Shown here one piece after another: positions 16,199 through 24,484 of a stretch of DNA of 64,000 nt. The notes below the pieces were generated by a model. The model was not told the DNA's origin and searched no databases. It worked only from the letters and a program-made list of their open reading frames with translations. The position numbers and the translations under genes were made by a program. Position 1 is the first letter of the stretch, and each line of letters starts with the position of its first letter. Source of the DNA: Amycolatopsis pittospori (lineage in GTDB: Bacteria; Actinomycetota; Actinomycetes; Mycobacteriales; Pseudonocardiaceae); the NCBI RefSeq assembly GCF_013870525.1, contig NZ_JACBXD010000030.1, forward strand, positions 21,240 to 85,239, in the 5' to 3' direction.

Positions 16199-16813
16199 GT
16201 GAACTGGATCGCGTACGTCGACGGCTACTGCGAGCGGCTGGCCCCCGGACTCTGGGGCGAACCGCTCAACAGTCTCAGCAACCTCGCGTTCCTGATCGCC
16301 GCCGTCGCCGTCTGGCGGCAGCCGAAGGGCCGCGTCTTCGGGCTTCTCATCGGCCTGGTGTTCCTCGGCAGCACGGCCTTCCACCTGCTCGCCACCCGCT
16401 GGTCCGCGGCCGCCGACACCGGCTTCATCCTGGTGTTCGTCCTGTATTACGCGGCTGTGTTCCCGCAGGTGTTTCTCGGCGCCGCCCGCAAACTGTCGTG
16501 GCTCGGCATCCCGGTGTTCCTCGCGTTCACCGCCGTCGTCGCTTCGCTCGGCGGCGGCTTGTATCTCTCCGCGCTGATCGGTCTCGTGGTCTTCGCGATC
16601 ATCCTCAAAGGAGAGCACCGGAGGCGCTTCGCGGTCACTGCCGCGGTCTTCGGGGTGTCCCTCTCGTTTCGCACGGCCGATCACACCGTCTGCGGGAACT
16701 TCCCCGCCGGAACCCACTTCCTCTGGCATCTGCTGAACGGTCTCGTGCTCTACCTGGCCGCCACCGCGGCCACGAAAAAGGCCGCGTCCCAAGAGGACGC
16801 GGCCCTTTCCTGA
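16199..16813 (+). CDS. Ceramidase-like (CREST-fold) membrane protein
   Basis: 204 residues, about seven hydrophobic helices. The N-terminus YCERLAPGLWGEPLNSLSNLAF, the GSTAFHLLATRWSAAADTGF segment (His62, Asp73) and HFLWHLLNG near the C-terminus match the metal-ligand pattern of alkaline-ceramidase-like hydrolases (CREST superfamily). It is probably an integral-membrane lipid amide hydrolase of unknown substrate. TTATCT at 16187-16192 is placed to start transcription at the GTG, so the mRNA may be leaderless. Confidence 0.72.
   Translation: MNWIAYVDGYCERLAPGLWGEPLNSLSNLAFLIAAVAVWRQPKGRVFGLLIGLVFLGSTAFHLLATRWSAAADTGFILVFVLYYAAVFPQVFLGAARKLSWLGIPVFLAFTAVVASLGGGLYLSALIGLVVFAIILKGEHRRRFAVTAAVFGVSLSFRTADHTVCGNFPAGTHFLWHLLNGLVLYLAATAATKKAASQEDAALS
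16780..16804. terminator. Bidirectional terminator inside the 3' end of the ceramidase-like gene
   Basis: GGCCGCGTCC (16780-16789) and GGACGCGGCC (16795-16804) form a 10-bp stem flanked by A-rich and T-rich sides, between two convergent genes. Confidence 0.75.
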
Positions 16814-16829
16814 ACCAGCGGACCCGGAG

Positions 16830-18473
16830 CTAGTGGACGCCGATTTCGCGGAGATCCTTGTCGTGCTCGTCGGCGTGGTAGTCCTCGGGCGCGGTGTCGT
16901 CCGTGCCGTTGAAGACCTTCATCTGCCGCGCGATCACCGTGAAGATCACCGCGATCAGCAGGTTCGCCACCAGCGCCACGAACCCGACGTAGATCTGCAG
17001 CTGCGAGCCGCTGAACGGGTGCCAGCCGAAGATCGACAGGTTGCCCATCGACAGCGCCGAGCCGCCGAAGTGCGCCTTGCCGGTCGCCGCGTTCGGGATG
17101 TTGTAGAGCATGATCAGGCCCCACCCGATGCCGACGATCCAGCCCGCGATCAGGCCCCAGCGGTGGAACCAGCGCGTGTAGAGCGAGATCGCCACCGCGG
17201 GCAAGGTCTGCAGGATCAGCACACCGCCGATGAGCTGCAGGTCGATCGAGAACTGCGGGTCGATGAACAGGATGAACGCCACCGCGCCGAACTTCACGAT
17301 CAGCGAAGCGAGCTTGGCCTGTTTCGCTTCCTGGCCCGGCGTCGCGTCCTTCTTGATGTACTCCTTGTAGATGTTTCGGGTCCACAGGTTCGCCGCCGCG
17401 ATCGACATGATCGCCGCGGGCACCAGGGCGCCGATACCGATCGCGGCGAACGCGATGCCGGCGAACCACGACGAGAACTGCGAGTCGAACAGCACCGGGA
17501 CGACGGTGTTCGTGTCGGGTTTGCCGGTGGCGTTGTTGGTGATCGGCGAGACCGAGGCGCTGATCGCCACGTAACCCAGCAGCGCCAGCAGGCCCAGGAC
17601 CAGCGAGTACGCCGGCAGCGCGACCATGTTCCGCTTGATCACGCTGCGGCCGCGCGAGGCGAGCACGCTGGTGAGCGAGTGCGGGTACAGGAACAGCGCG
17701 AGCGCCGAACCGAGTGCCAGCGTGGCGTACTGCAGCTGGTTGTTGGCGTTGAGGAGGATCCCGTCCGCCTTCGACGGAGTCTTGTCGAACTTCGCCTGGG
17801 CCGAGTCGAAGATCGCCGACCAGCCGCCGAGCTTCGAGGGCAGGTAGATGATCGCCACGATGATCACGAGGTAGATCAGGATGTCCTTGACGAACGCGAT
17901 CAGCGCGGGCGCGCGCAGGCCGGACTGGTAGGTGTAGACCGCCAGGATGATGAAGGCGACCAGCAGCGGCAGGTGCCCGACGATGCCGGAGCCGTTGATG
18001 CCCATGGTCCGCAGCACCGCTTCGAGGCCGACGAGCTGCAGCGCGATGTACGGCATCGTCGCGATGATGCCGGTGATCGCGATCAGCAGCGCCAGCGTCG
18101 GCGAACCGAACCGGCCGCGGACGAAGTCGGCGGGCGTGACGTAACCGCGGACACGCGAGACCGACCACATGCGCAGCGCCGGCATCAGCACGATCGGGTA
18201 GACGATGATCGTGTACGGCAGCGCGAACAGCCCCATCGCGCCGGCGCTGAACATCAGCGCCGGGACGGCGACGAACGTGTAGGCCGTGTAGAGGTCACCG
18301 CCGAGCAGGAACCACGTGATCCACGAACCGAACTTGCGGCCGCCGAGACCCCACTCGTCGAGATGGTCGAGGGTGTTGCCGGCCTTCCAGCGCGAGGCGA
18401 CGAAGCCGAGCACGGTGACCACCGCGAAGAGGATGGTGAAGATGATCAGCTCTGGCCATTGGATGTTGGTCAC
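16830..18473 (-). CDS. mctP: Sodium:solute symporter, MctP-type monocarboxylate permease
   Basis: 547 residues with ~13 membrane helices of the SSS family: WGLGGRKFGSWITWFLLGGDLYTAYTF, the VRGYVTPADFVRGRFGS motif, and GALVPAAIMSIAAANLWTRNIYKEYI, typical of the family's conserved helix 9 region. The MctP branch imports lactate, pyruvate and similar acids; the exact substrate is inferred. The ATG overlaps the stop of the DUF3311 gene upstream by 4 bp, a conserved pairing for this permease class. A short acidic cytoplasmic tail ends the protein. Confidence 0.85.
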   Translation of the reverse strand: MTNIQWPELIIFTILFAVVTVLGFVASRWKAGNTLDHLDEWGLGGRKFGSWITWFLLGGDLYTAYTFVAVPALMFSAGAMGLFALPYTIIVYPIVLMPALRMWSVSRVRGYVTPADFVRGRFGSPTLALLIAITGIIATMPYIALQLVGLEAVLRTMGINGSGIVGHLPLLVAFIILAVYTYQSGLRAPALIAFVKDILIYLVIIVAIIYLPSKLGGWSAIFDSAQAKFDKTPSKADGILLNANNQLQYATLALGSALALFLYPHSLTSVLASRGRSVIKRNMVALPAYSLVLGLLALLGYVAISASVSPITNNATGKPDTNTVVPVLFDSQFSSWFAGIAFAAIGIGALVPAAIMSIAAANLWTRNIYKEYIKKDATPGQEAKQAKLASLIVKFGAVAFILFIDPQFSIDLQLIGGVLILQTLPAVAISLYTRWFHRWGLIAGWIVGIGWGLIMLYNIPNAATGKAHFGGSALSMGNLSIFGWHPFSGSQLQIYVGFVALVANLLIAVIFTVIARQMKVFNGTDDTAPEDYHADEHDKDLREIGVH

Positions 18474-18748
18474 TTGACGTCCCCCTCGTCGAGCTCGTCC
18501 ACGGACAACCGGTCCGGACGTTCACTGGTCGGCTTGTCCCTGGTCATCGCGTAGACGATCCCGGTGCACAGGACGCCCACCGCCACGAACACGAATTGGA
18601 ACCAGTAGAAGAAGGGCATCCCGAACAGCCGAGGACCGTCCGAATTGAACAAGGACGTGATCAGCACCAGCAACGGGATGACCAGCAGGAGGTTCCACGG
18701 GCTGAACTGAAAGCCCCTCACCTTCCCGTCTGCCTTACCTGACGCCAT
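18470..18748 (-). CDS. DUF3311 membrane protein, permease partner
   Basis: 92 residues with two membrane helices (WNLLLVIPLLVLITSLF and FFYWFQFVFVAVGVLCTGIVYAMT) and a charged C-terminus. DUF3311 proteins are regularly encoded immediately upstream of SSS-type permeases, as here with a 4-bp overlap, and are thought to be accessory subunits. Confidence 0.85.
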   Translation of the reverse strand: MASGKADGKVRGFQFSPWNLLLVIPLLVLITSLFNSDGPRLFGMPFFYWFQFVFVAVGVLCTGIVYAMTRDKPTSERPDRLSVDELDEGDVK

Positions 18749-18950
18749 CGGACCTCACCTAACATTCCCGTAACCCCGGATGGACCCGATGACCCTAGAA
18801 CCTCGGCCCCACCTGGGTCACGCGTGTCCGATATCGATTTGATCAGCGACACCCATCCGACGAAGGGCGGTTGCCGTCCCGCGTTCCGCCGGATATCAAT
18901 AGCCGCAGTGGCGAACAGGAACTTCGCACGCAAGATCAAAGGGGCATCGG

Positions 18951-20567
18951 ATGAAGAAACTCCGCTATGCGGTGGTGATCCCGGCTGTCGCCGGCACCAT
19001 GCTGGCCGGGTTCACTCCTGCGTTCGCAGGACCGGAGGCGGCCAAGCAGCAGCCTCTGAACTCCACCAACATTCCGGCGAAGTACGCGGACCAGAAGCTG
19101 GACTGGCACAAGTGCACCGCCAGTGAGCTGCCGACCGCGCCGCCTCCGGGGGCCGAGAACATCGAGTGCGCGACCTACCGCGCGCCGCGCAACTGGTACA
19201 AGACGAACGAGGCCATCGACCTGACGATCGCCGTCAGCCGCCTCGCCGCCACGAGCGGTAACGCGACCGCCAGCGTGATCACGAACCCGGGTGGCCCCGG
19301 CGCTCCGGGCCGTAACTTCCCGGCTCGTCTGCGCAACCAGACGAAGCTCCGCGCGAACCAGGAGATCATCGGTCTCGACCCGCGCGGCACCGGCAAGAGC
19401 ACCAACATCACCTGCGGCAACGCGATCGGCACCGGTTCGGACCTCGACCCGCGCGACCGCAGCCGGGCGAACCTCAACCTGATCCTGGACGCCACCAAGT
19501 ACGCGGCGGACTCGTGCCAGGTGAAGTCCGGCGAGCTGGGCCCGCTGATCAACACCGCGCAGACGATCCGCGACATCGACCTGCTGCGCGTCCTGCTGGG
19601 CCGCGACAAGATCAACTGGGTCGGCTACTCGGCGGGCACCTGGATGGGCGCGCACTACGCGCAGCAGTTCCCCACCCGGACCGGCCGCTTCCTGCTCGAC
19701 TCCTCGACCGAGTTCACCACGACCTGGCAGAACTCGTTCGACGGACAGCCGCTCGGCTTCGAGCGCCGCTGGCGTCAGGACTTCCTGCCGTGGATCGGCA
19801 AGTACAACAAGGTCTACAACTTCGGCAAGAACGGCGAGGCCGCGCGCCAGACCTACGAGAAGGTCCGCTTCGCGCTGACGCAGAACCCGGTCGAGGTGGA
19901 CGGCGTCCCGGTTTCGGCCAACGCCCTCGACTCGACCATCGCGTCGTACCTCTACTCGAAGCGCAACTTCCCGGCGCTGGCCGACTACCTGGTCAACCTG
20001 AAGACGCTGACCGAGGGCACCTCGACGCAGCAGCAGAAGGCCACGGCCGCGCAGAAGGTCAAGGCCGAGACCGTGGACGGTGACGGTGTCATCGGCCCGC
20101 AGCCGCTGTTCGTCCCGTCCGACGGCGACGCCTACAACGCCAGCTTCTGGTCCATCCCCTGCAACGAGGGCACCTGGACCGGCAACCGCCAGAGCGTCAT
20201 CCGGCAGTCGCAGAAGCTGATCGACAAGGATCTGCCGCTGCTCGGCGCGGGCTGGCTGATCCAGCCGTGCATCTTCTGGAAGAACAAGCCGGTCGACCTG
20301 CCGAAGCTCGACGGCCGCGGCGTCCCGCCGGTGCTGATCGTCCAGTCGGTGCACGACCCGGCGACCCCGATCGAGGGCGCGACCCGTGCGCACCGCGCGT
20401 TCGCCAACTCGCGGATGATCACGGTGACCGGCGAAGGTGACCACGGCATCTACGCCGGCGGCAACGTGGGTGTGGACAAGGTCGTGGAGGACTACCTCGT
20501 CGACGGCAAGGTGCCGAACGACCAGAGCCTCCCCGGACTCCCACTTCCGGTGCCCGCGGGCGGCTGA
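18951..20567 (+). CDS. Secreted TAP-like alpha/beta hydrolase (tripeptidyl aminopeptidase family)
   Basis: 538 residues. A Sec signal peptide (MKKLRYAVVIPAVAGTMLAG, cleaved after about residue 26, AFA|GPEA) precedes an alpha/beta-hydrolase fold: oxyanion region NPGGPGAPG, nucleophile Ser227 in GYSAG, and a C-terminal TAP-like domain with VQSVHDPATP (Asp) and EGDHGIYAG (His). The four-cysteine pattern suits an extracellular enzyme. It probably removes peptides or esters from exported substrates. It is monocistronic, with a strong terminator behind it. Confidence 0.9.
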   Translation: MKKLRYAVVIPAVAGTMLAGFTPAFAGPEAAKQQPLNSTNIPAKYADQKLDWHKCTASELPTAPPPGAENIECATYRAPRNWYKTNEAIDLTIAVSRLAATSGNATASVITNPGGPGAPGRNFPARLRNQTKLRANQEIIGLDPRGTGKSTNITCGNAIGTGSDLDPRDRSRANLNLILDATKYAADSCQVKSGELGPLINTAQTIRDIDLLRVLLGRDKINWVGYSAGTWMGAHYAQQFPTRTGRFLLDSSTEFTTTWQNSFDGQPLGFERRWRQDFLPWIGKYNKVYNFGKNGEAARQTYEKVRFALTQNPVEVDGVPVSANALDSTIASYLYSKRNFPALADYLVNLKTLTEGTSTQQQKATAAQKVKAETVDGDGVIGPQPLFVPSDGDAYNASFWSIPCNEGTWTGNRQSVIRQSQKLIDKDLPLLGAGWLIQPCIFWKNKPVDLPKLDGRGVPPVLIVQSVHDPATPIEGATRAHRAFANSRMITVTGEGDHGIYAGGNVGVDKVVEDYLVDGKVPNDQSLPGLPLPVPAGG

Positions 20568-20583
20568 AGCCCCTAGGGATTGT

Positions 20584-20613
20584 GGCCCCGTCGAGCTCCG
20601 GCTCGGCGGGGCC
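20584..20613 (+). terminator. Rho-independent terminator after the TAP-like gene
   Basis: GGCCCCGTCGAGC (20584-20596) pairs with GCTCGGCGGGGCC (20601-20613) at 12 of 13 positions, followed by CTTTCTTT. Confidence 0.85.
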
Positions 20614-20722
20614 CTTTCTTTGAGCGGTCCACAGACCTGTGCACAGAGTTATCCACAGGCTGGGGGTAACTCCGCTTCATGTACCTAGGCGGCCCACCAA
20701 GACCGGTATTAGTATTGGGCTC

Positions 20723-20998
20723 ATGGTGCGAGTGCCGTTGACGGACGAGGAACGCGAACGCGGCGAGCGGCTGGGGCTGGTGCTCCGGGACGCCCGCGCG
20801 TCGACGTCGCGAAGCATGGTCGAAGTCGCCGCGGAGGCCGGGATCTCGGTGGAGACGCTCCGGAAGATCGAGACCGGCCGGATCCCGACGCCCGCCTTCT
20901 TCACGGTGGCGGCGATCGCGGACGCCGTCGGTCTGCCGCTGGACACACTCCGGGCGGCCGCGGAGGGCGGCGCCGAAGAGGTCGCCGAAGCGAGTTAG
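20723..20998 (+). CDS. Small XRE-family DNA-binding protein
   Basis: 91 residues from ATG 20723; TAGTAT at 20710-20715 sits at the right distance for a leaderless start, and the longer frame from 20639 would run through the promoter. One Cro/C1 helix-turn-helix fills the centre: SMVEVAAEAGISVETLRKIETGRIPTPAFFTVAAIADAVGL. It is short, with no sensor domain. The stop overlaps that of the convergent EndoU-domain gene by 4 bp. A regulatory link with that gene is possible but unsupported. Confidence 0.82.
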   Translation: MVRVPLTDEERERGERLGLVLRDARASTSRSMVEVAAEAGISVETLRKIETGRIPTPAFFTVAAIADAVGLPLDTLRAAAEGGAEEVAEAS

Positions 20999-21606
20999 GG
21001 GCGCAGCGTCGCCAGCGCGTGCGCCCGGTCGTTCAGATAGAGGAAGCCGTCGATCGGCAGGTCGAAGCTGTTCAGCAGGCTTTCCAGGGTGGCGTATTCG
21101 TCCACGCCGAGCCGCAGGTTCTCCTTCATCGCGTGCGCGACGAGGACGTCGGCCAGTTCCTCCCACTCACCCGACCAGTGCAGGGTCCGGTAGAAGGCCA
21201 GTACGTCCGGCGCGAGGCGATCGGCGATCTGGTCGAGCAGGCTGTCGCCGAAGAAGCTGATGCGGCCGGCGGCGAGGTCGGCGACGGTCGGGTTGGCCGG
21301 GTCGGCCGCGGTGTCGGCGTTGCGGATCACGCCGGGGCCCGCCACCGGATAGCCCGTTTTGACGTTCCCGTTGTCCTCCACCAGCACGATCAGGTGCACG
21401 CCGTACCGCTCGCCCGCGCAGCGCCAGCGGCCGTTGTGCTGTCTGCGGCGGGGTTCGCTCGGATCGTTCGCGACGTCCTTGATCACCGCGATGATCTGCT
21501 CGTCGGTCCAGCCCGCGGGAAACTCGCTGGTCGCCCGCCGTCCCTTTCCCGGTGCGTGCCCGCCGCCCACTCGTGCTCCTTTCGTCGCATCGAGGGTAAC
21601 CCGCAT
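20995..21606 (-). CDS. EndoU-type nuclease domain joined to an immunity-like domain
   Basis: 203 residues without signal peptide or secretion domain. Residues ~12-88 look like the bacterial EndoU fold used as toxin tips: GGGHAPGKG (His17), EFPAGWTDEQIIAVIKDVANDP, RYGVHLIVLVEDNGNVKTGYPV (Thr84, Tyr86). The usual second histidine of the GGH-x-HG motif is absent, so activity is uncertain. Residues ~110-203 are a separate helical region (EWEELADVLVAHAM, VDEYATLESLLNSFDLP) that resembles small MafI-type immunity proteins. It is 40 nt downstream of the ABC permease gene. Orphan toxin, fused toxin-antitoxin or repurposed RNase are all possible. Confidence 0.55.
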   Translation of the reverse strand: MRVTLDATKGARVGGGHAPGKGRRATSEFPAGWTDEQIIAVIKDVANDPSEPRRRQHNGRWRCAGERYGVHLIVLVEDNGNVKTGYPVAGPGVIRNADTAADPANPTVADLAAGRISFFGDSLLDQIADRLAPDVLAFYRTLHWSGEWEELADVLVAHAMKENLRLGVDEYATLESLLNSFDLPIDGFLYLNDRAHALATLRP

Positions 21607-21646
21607 TCGGAGTATTCGAATGATCCGAACGCGGGAACGGGTGAGC

Positions 21647-22894
21647 TCAGGCGATCACGCTGAGCAGTGCCGCACCGACGATCAGCACGTCGACGCCTCG
21701 CAGTACCTGGAACGCCGCGCCCCCGCCGCTGACGTCGTAGTTCATCGGAGGCCGGGTCGCGGTCCTCAGCGCGGCGACGACGGCGAGCGGAATCGCGAGC
21801 CAGACCGGCCAGAACGGGCTCACCCCGAGCGCCAGTGTCACCAGACCGAGCAGCACTCCCCAGAGCACGCCGAGTACGCCGATCACCAGGCCGTTGACCA
21901 GCCGCAGCTCCCAGTCGGACGCCCCGAGCCACCGGCGGCGGCCGGGGTTGCGCCACAGTTCGCCGAGGCCGCCGACGAACGGGACGATCGACGCGTACGC
22001 GCCCAGGGCGAACAGCGGACCGGGAGGGATCGCGGGGAAGGCCAAGTGCGCGACGCCGACCAGGCACGCGACCACGACGCCGGCGGCCGCGTAGCGCAGG
22101 CGGCCCAGCACTCCCGACCAAGCGAGCCGCAACGTCGTCGGACGGCGCATCGACAGTCGCGGCACCGGCCGCGCCTGGGGGATCAGCAGCATGGGGTCCA
22201 GGAAGACCGCGGCCATCGCCCGCAGGAGCCGCGCGTTCCAGCCGTCGACGAGTTCCTGGCGCCCGACCCCGGACATCGGTTCGCCGCCGAAGGCCACCGC
22301 GACCGCGGCGACGAACAGGACGGCCGCCAGCACGTCGACCGCGATCGGGCCCAGCCCGGCGGCGGCCACCGTCAGACCGGCCATCGCGAGGACGACCGGC
22401 CCCGCGGTCTCCCCGCGGATCGCCGTCCGCCGTGCGGTCACGGCGGCCAGGATCGCGCCGGAGGCGGACAGCGCGGACATCGCGACCCACACGTCCTTCG
22501 ACCCGCCGCCGATCGCGGTGACCAGCGCGCCGGTGTAGCCGACCACCAAGACCAGGCCAACCCACAGGGTCCACATCCGCTTCACGACGACACGGCGTCT
22601 GTCGACGCTGGCGAAGTCCATCCACGTCAGTGTCGCCGGTTCGGCCCAGACGAAGCCACGGCGCAGCAGGCTGCGCCAGAAGAGCGCGCACAGCACGATC
22701 AGGAGGCCGAACACCGCCGGAAAGTCCACAACGGACTGTCCAAAGAGGAAATGACGGAGCTTCGGCAGGTTCTGGAACGCCGTGAACAACGCGCCGAACC
22801 CGAACAGCGCCAGGAAGGTCTGGTAGTCCCCGTTGAGCAGTCCGCCGAATCGCTGTCGTCCCGGAACGTGCGTGGGGGTTTTCGTGGTCACCAC
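21647..22894 (-). CDS. Integral membrane protein, likely ABC permease partner
   Basis: 415 residues with roughly ten hydrophobic stretches (e.g. FPAVFGLLIVLCALFWRSLL, VGLVLVVGYTGALVTAIG, VDVLAAVLFVAAVAVAFGG, LVIGVLGVLWGVLLGLVTLALG). No family motif is recognised. It is 31 nt downstream of a lone ABC ATPase on the same strand, which makes it the probable membrane half of that transporter. The substrate is unknown. Confidence 0.65.
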   Translation of the reverse strand: MVTTKTPTHVPGRQRFGGLLNGDYQTFLALFGFGALFTAFQNLPKLRHFLFGQSVVDFPAVFGLLIVLCALFWRSLLRRGFVWAEPATLTWMDFASVDRRRVVVKRMWTLWVGLVLVVGYTGALVTAIGGGSKDVWVAMSALSASGAILAAVTARRTAIRGETAGPVVLAMAGLTVAAAGLGPIAVDVLAAVLFVAAVAVAFGGEPMSGVGRQELVDGWNARLLRAMAAVFLDPMLLIPQARPVPRLSMRRPTTLRLAWSGVLGRLRYAAAGVVVACLVGVAHLAFPAIPPGPLFALGAYASIVPFVGGLGELWRNPGRRRWLGASDWELRLVNGLVIGVLGVLWGVLLGLVTLALGVSPFWPVWLAIPLAVVAALRTATRPPMNYDVSGGGAAFQVLRGVDVLIVGAALLSVIA

Positions 22895-22925
22895 CTTCGA
22901 GGTACTCCTTCCCGCCGAGAAGGCA

Positions 22926-23531
22926 TCAGCGGAGCTCGAGGGTCGAGTCGGCCGCTTCGAGCAGCGGGGGATGGTGGGTGGCCACCACGACGGCCGCCCC
23001 GGCGCTGGTCGAACGCTTGATCAGCGACGTCAGCCATTCCTTCCCGGCGACGTCCAGTGCCCGCTCCGGTTCGTCGAGCAGCAGCACGTCGTGCGGCCGC
23101 GCTGTCGCGCCGAGGAGCAGCAGACGCCGGCGCTGTCCGGCGGAGAACTTGCCCGCGGTGACCTTGGCCCGTTCGGAAAGGCCCGCGTCCGCCAGGAGGG
23201 CGGCGTGATCGCCGAGATCGGCGCCGAACGAGCCCTCCAGCAGTTCGAGATGCTGGAGCGGGGTCAGTTCGGCGAAGAAATCGGAATCGTCGAACAGCAC
23301 GGAAACCTTGCGCCGGAAGGAGAAATCGCGTTCGTCCGGTTTGCCGCCCGCGACGACGACCCGGCCTCGTTGCGGCGTCTGCATTCCGTAAAGGCACCTC
23401 AGCAGGGTCGATTTCCCGACCCCGTTCGGGCCCACGATCACCGCGCATTCGCCCGCTTCGACCTCGAAATCGAGGTCGTCGAACAACCAGTGCTCCCCGG
23501 CCTGGACGCCGAGCCCGCGTACGTCGATCAT
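22926..23531 (-). CDS. Small ABC-transporter ATPase
   Basis: 201 residues, the minimal ATPase length. Walker A VGPNGVGKST, signature FSAGQRRRLLLLG and Walker B DVLLLDEPERALD followed by the switch VVATHH are intact. Its start overlaps the oxidoreductase stop by 4 bp and the permease-like gene follows. It resembles CcmA-like exporter ATPases in size. Confidence 0.85.
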   Translation of the reverse strand: MIDVRGLGVQAGEHWLFDDLDFEVEAGECAVIVGPNGVGKSTLLRCLYGMQTPQRGRVVVAGGKPDERDFSFRRKVSVLFDDSDFFAELTPLQHLELLEGSFGADLGDHAALLADAGLSERAKVTAGKFSAGQRRRLLLLGATARPHDVLLLDEPERALDVAGKEWLTSLIKRSTSAGAAVVVATHHPPLLEAADSTLELR

Positions 23532-24400
23532 CGGCCGCGCAACAACTCGATCACGGGTGCGAGGGCGTCCATGTTGTGCTCCAGTACGGTGAAATAGGTG
23601 AATCCGAACCGCTCGCGATGGGCGAGCACCTGTTCGGCGATCTGTTCGGGCGTCCCGATGAGGGCTGTCGGCAATTCGGCGAGTTGTTCGGCGGTGAGAG
23701 CGCCCTTGATCCGATCGCGCAGCTTTTCCAGCTTCGCTCGCCGGTCTCCGCCCACGCCGACGAAATGCGGAAGGATATTGAATTCGACCTCGCGGCCATT
23801 CAGCTTTTCACGGACGAAGTTCACCCGCTCTTCGATTCCTTCGGCGTCCGCGGGGACGAGCCCGCCACCGTCGGGAACGGCGGCCGTACCGGTGAACCCG
23901 ACGATGTCGGCGTGTTCGGCGGCGAGGGTGAGCAGCCTGTCGCCTCGGCCGGCGATCATCAGCGGCGGGCCCGGTTTCTGCACGGTTTCCGGTTTGTGGC
24001 CTTCGTCGGCATAAAGCCGTTTGAGCTCTTTGATGGTGTGTTCGAGATGATCGACCCGTTTGCCCGCCCGGGGGAACTCCATCCCCGCCGCTTCGAATTC
24101 GGCCTTCACGTACCCGGCGCCGAGGCCCAGTTCCAACCGGCCTTCGGTGAACTGATCCGTACCCGTGACGTCGCGAGCGAGCAGCACCGGGTTGTAGAAA
24201 GCGGTGTTGATGACGAAGGTGTTGAGCCGCGGACGGCTCGTCACCTCGGCGGCGAGCACGAGTGCGGGGAACGGCGGCGCCATGCCGAGATGATCGGCCG
24301 CACCGATGACGTCGAATCCGAGGTCTTCCGCTTTACGGCATTTGTCCACCCACGCCGCACGCGTCTCCGGGACGATCATGTTGACGCCGAATTTGACCAT
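23528..24400 (-). CDS. LLM-class F420-dependent oxidoreductase
   Basis: 290 residues of a luciferase-like TIM barrel: KFGVNMIVPETRAAWVDKCRKAEDLGFDVIGAADHLG at the start, FVINTAFYNPVLLARDVTGTDQFTEGRLELGLGAGY as the central signature, and a C-terminal GTPEQIAEQVLAHRERFGFTYFTV. This pattern is typical of actinobacterial F420-dependent enzymes. The substrate is unknown. It heads a three-gene minus-strand operon with the ABC pair. Confidence 0.85.
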   Translation of the reverse strand: MVKFGVNMIVPETRAAWVDKCRKAEDLGFDVIGAADHLGMAPPFPALVLAAEVTSRPRLNTFVINTAFYNPVLLARDVTGTDQFTEGRLELGLGAGYVKAEFEAAGMEFPRAGKRVDHLEHTIKELKRLYADEGHKPETVQKPGPPLMIAGRGDRLLTLAAEHADIVGFTGTAAVPDGGGLVPADAEGIEERVNFVREKLNGREVEFNILPHFVGVGGDRRAKLEKLRDRIKGALTAEQLAELPTALIGTPEQIAEQVLAHRERFGFTYFTVLEHNMDALAPVIELLRGR

Positions 24401-24427
24401 GCGGCCACGTTACCCAGAGCCAAAGAA

Positions 24428-24469
24428 GAAGGCCTCATCCTCAGGAATGACCGTGAGGATGAGGCCTTC
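24428..24469 (-). terminator. Terminator of pckG
   Basis: GAAGGCCTCATCCTCA (24428-24443) and TGAGGATGAGGCCTTC (24454-24469) are perfect 16-bp arms with a 10-nt loop; on the minus strand they are followed by T-rich sequence. It lies 15 nt after the pckG stop. Confidence 0.85.
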
Positions 24470-24484
24470 TCAGGCTTTCGGGAA

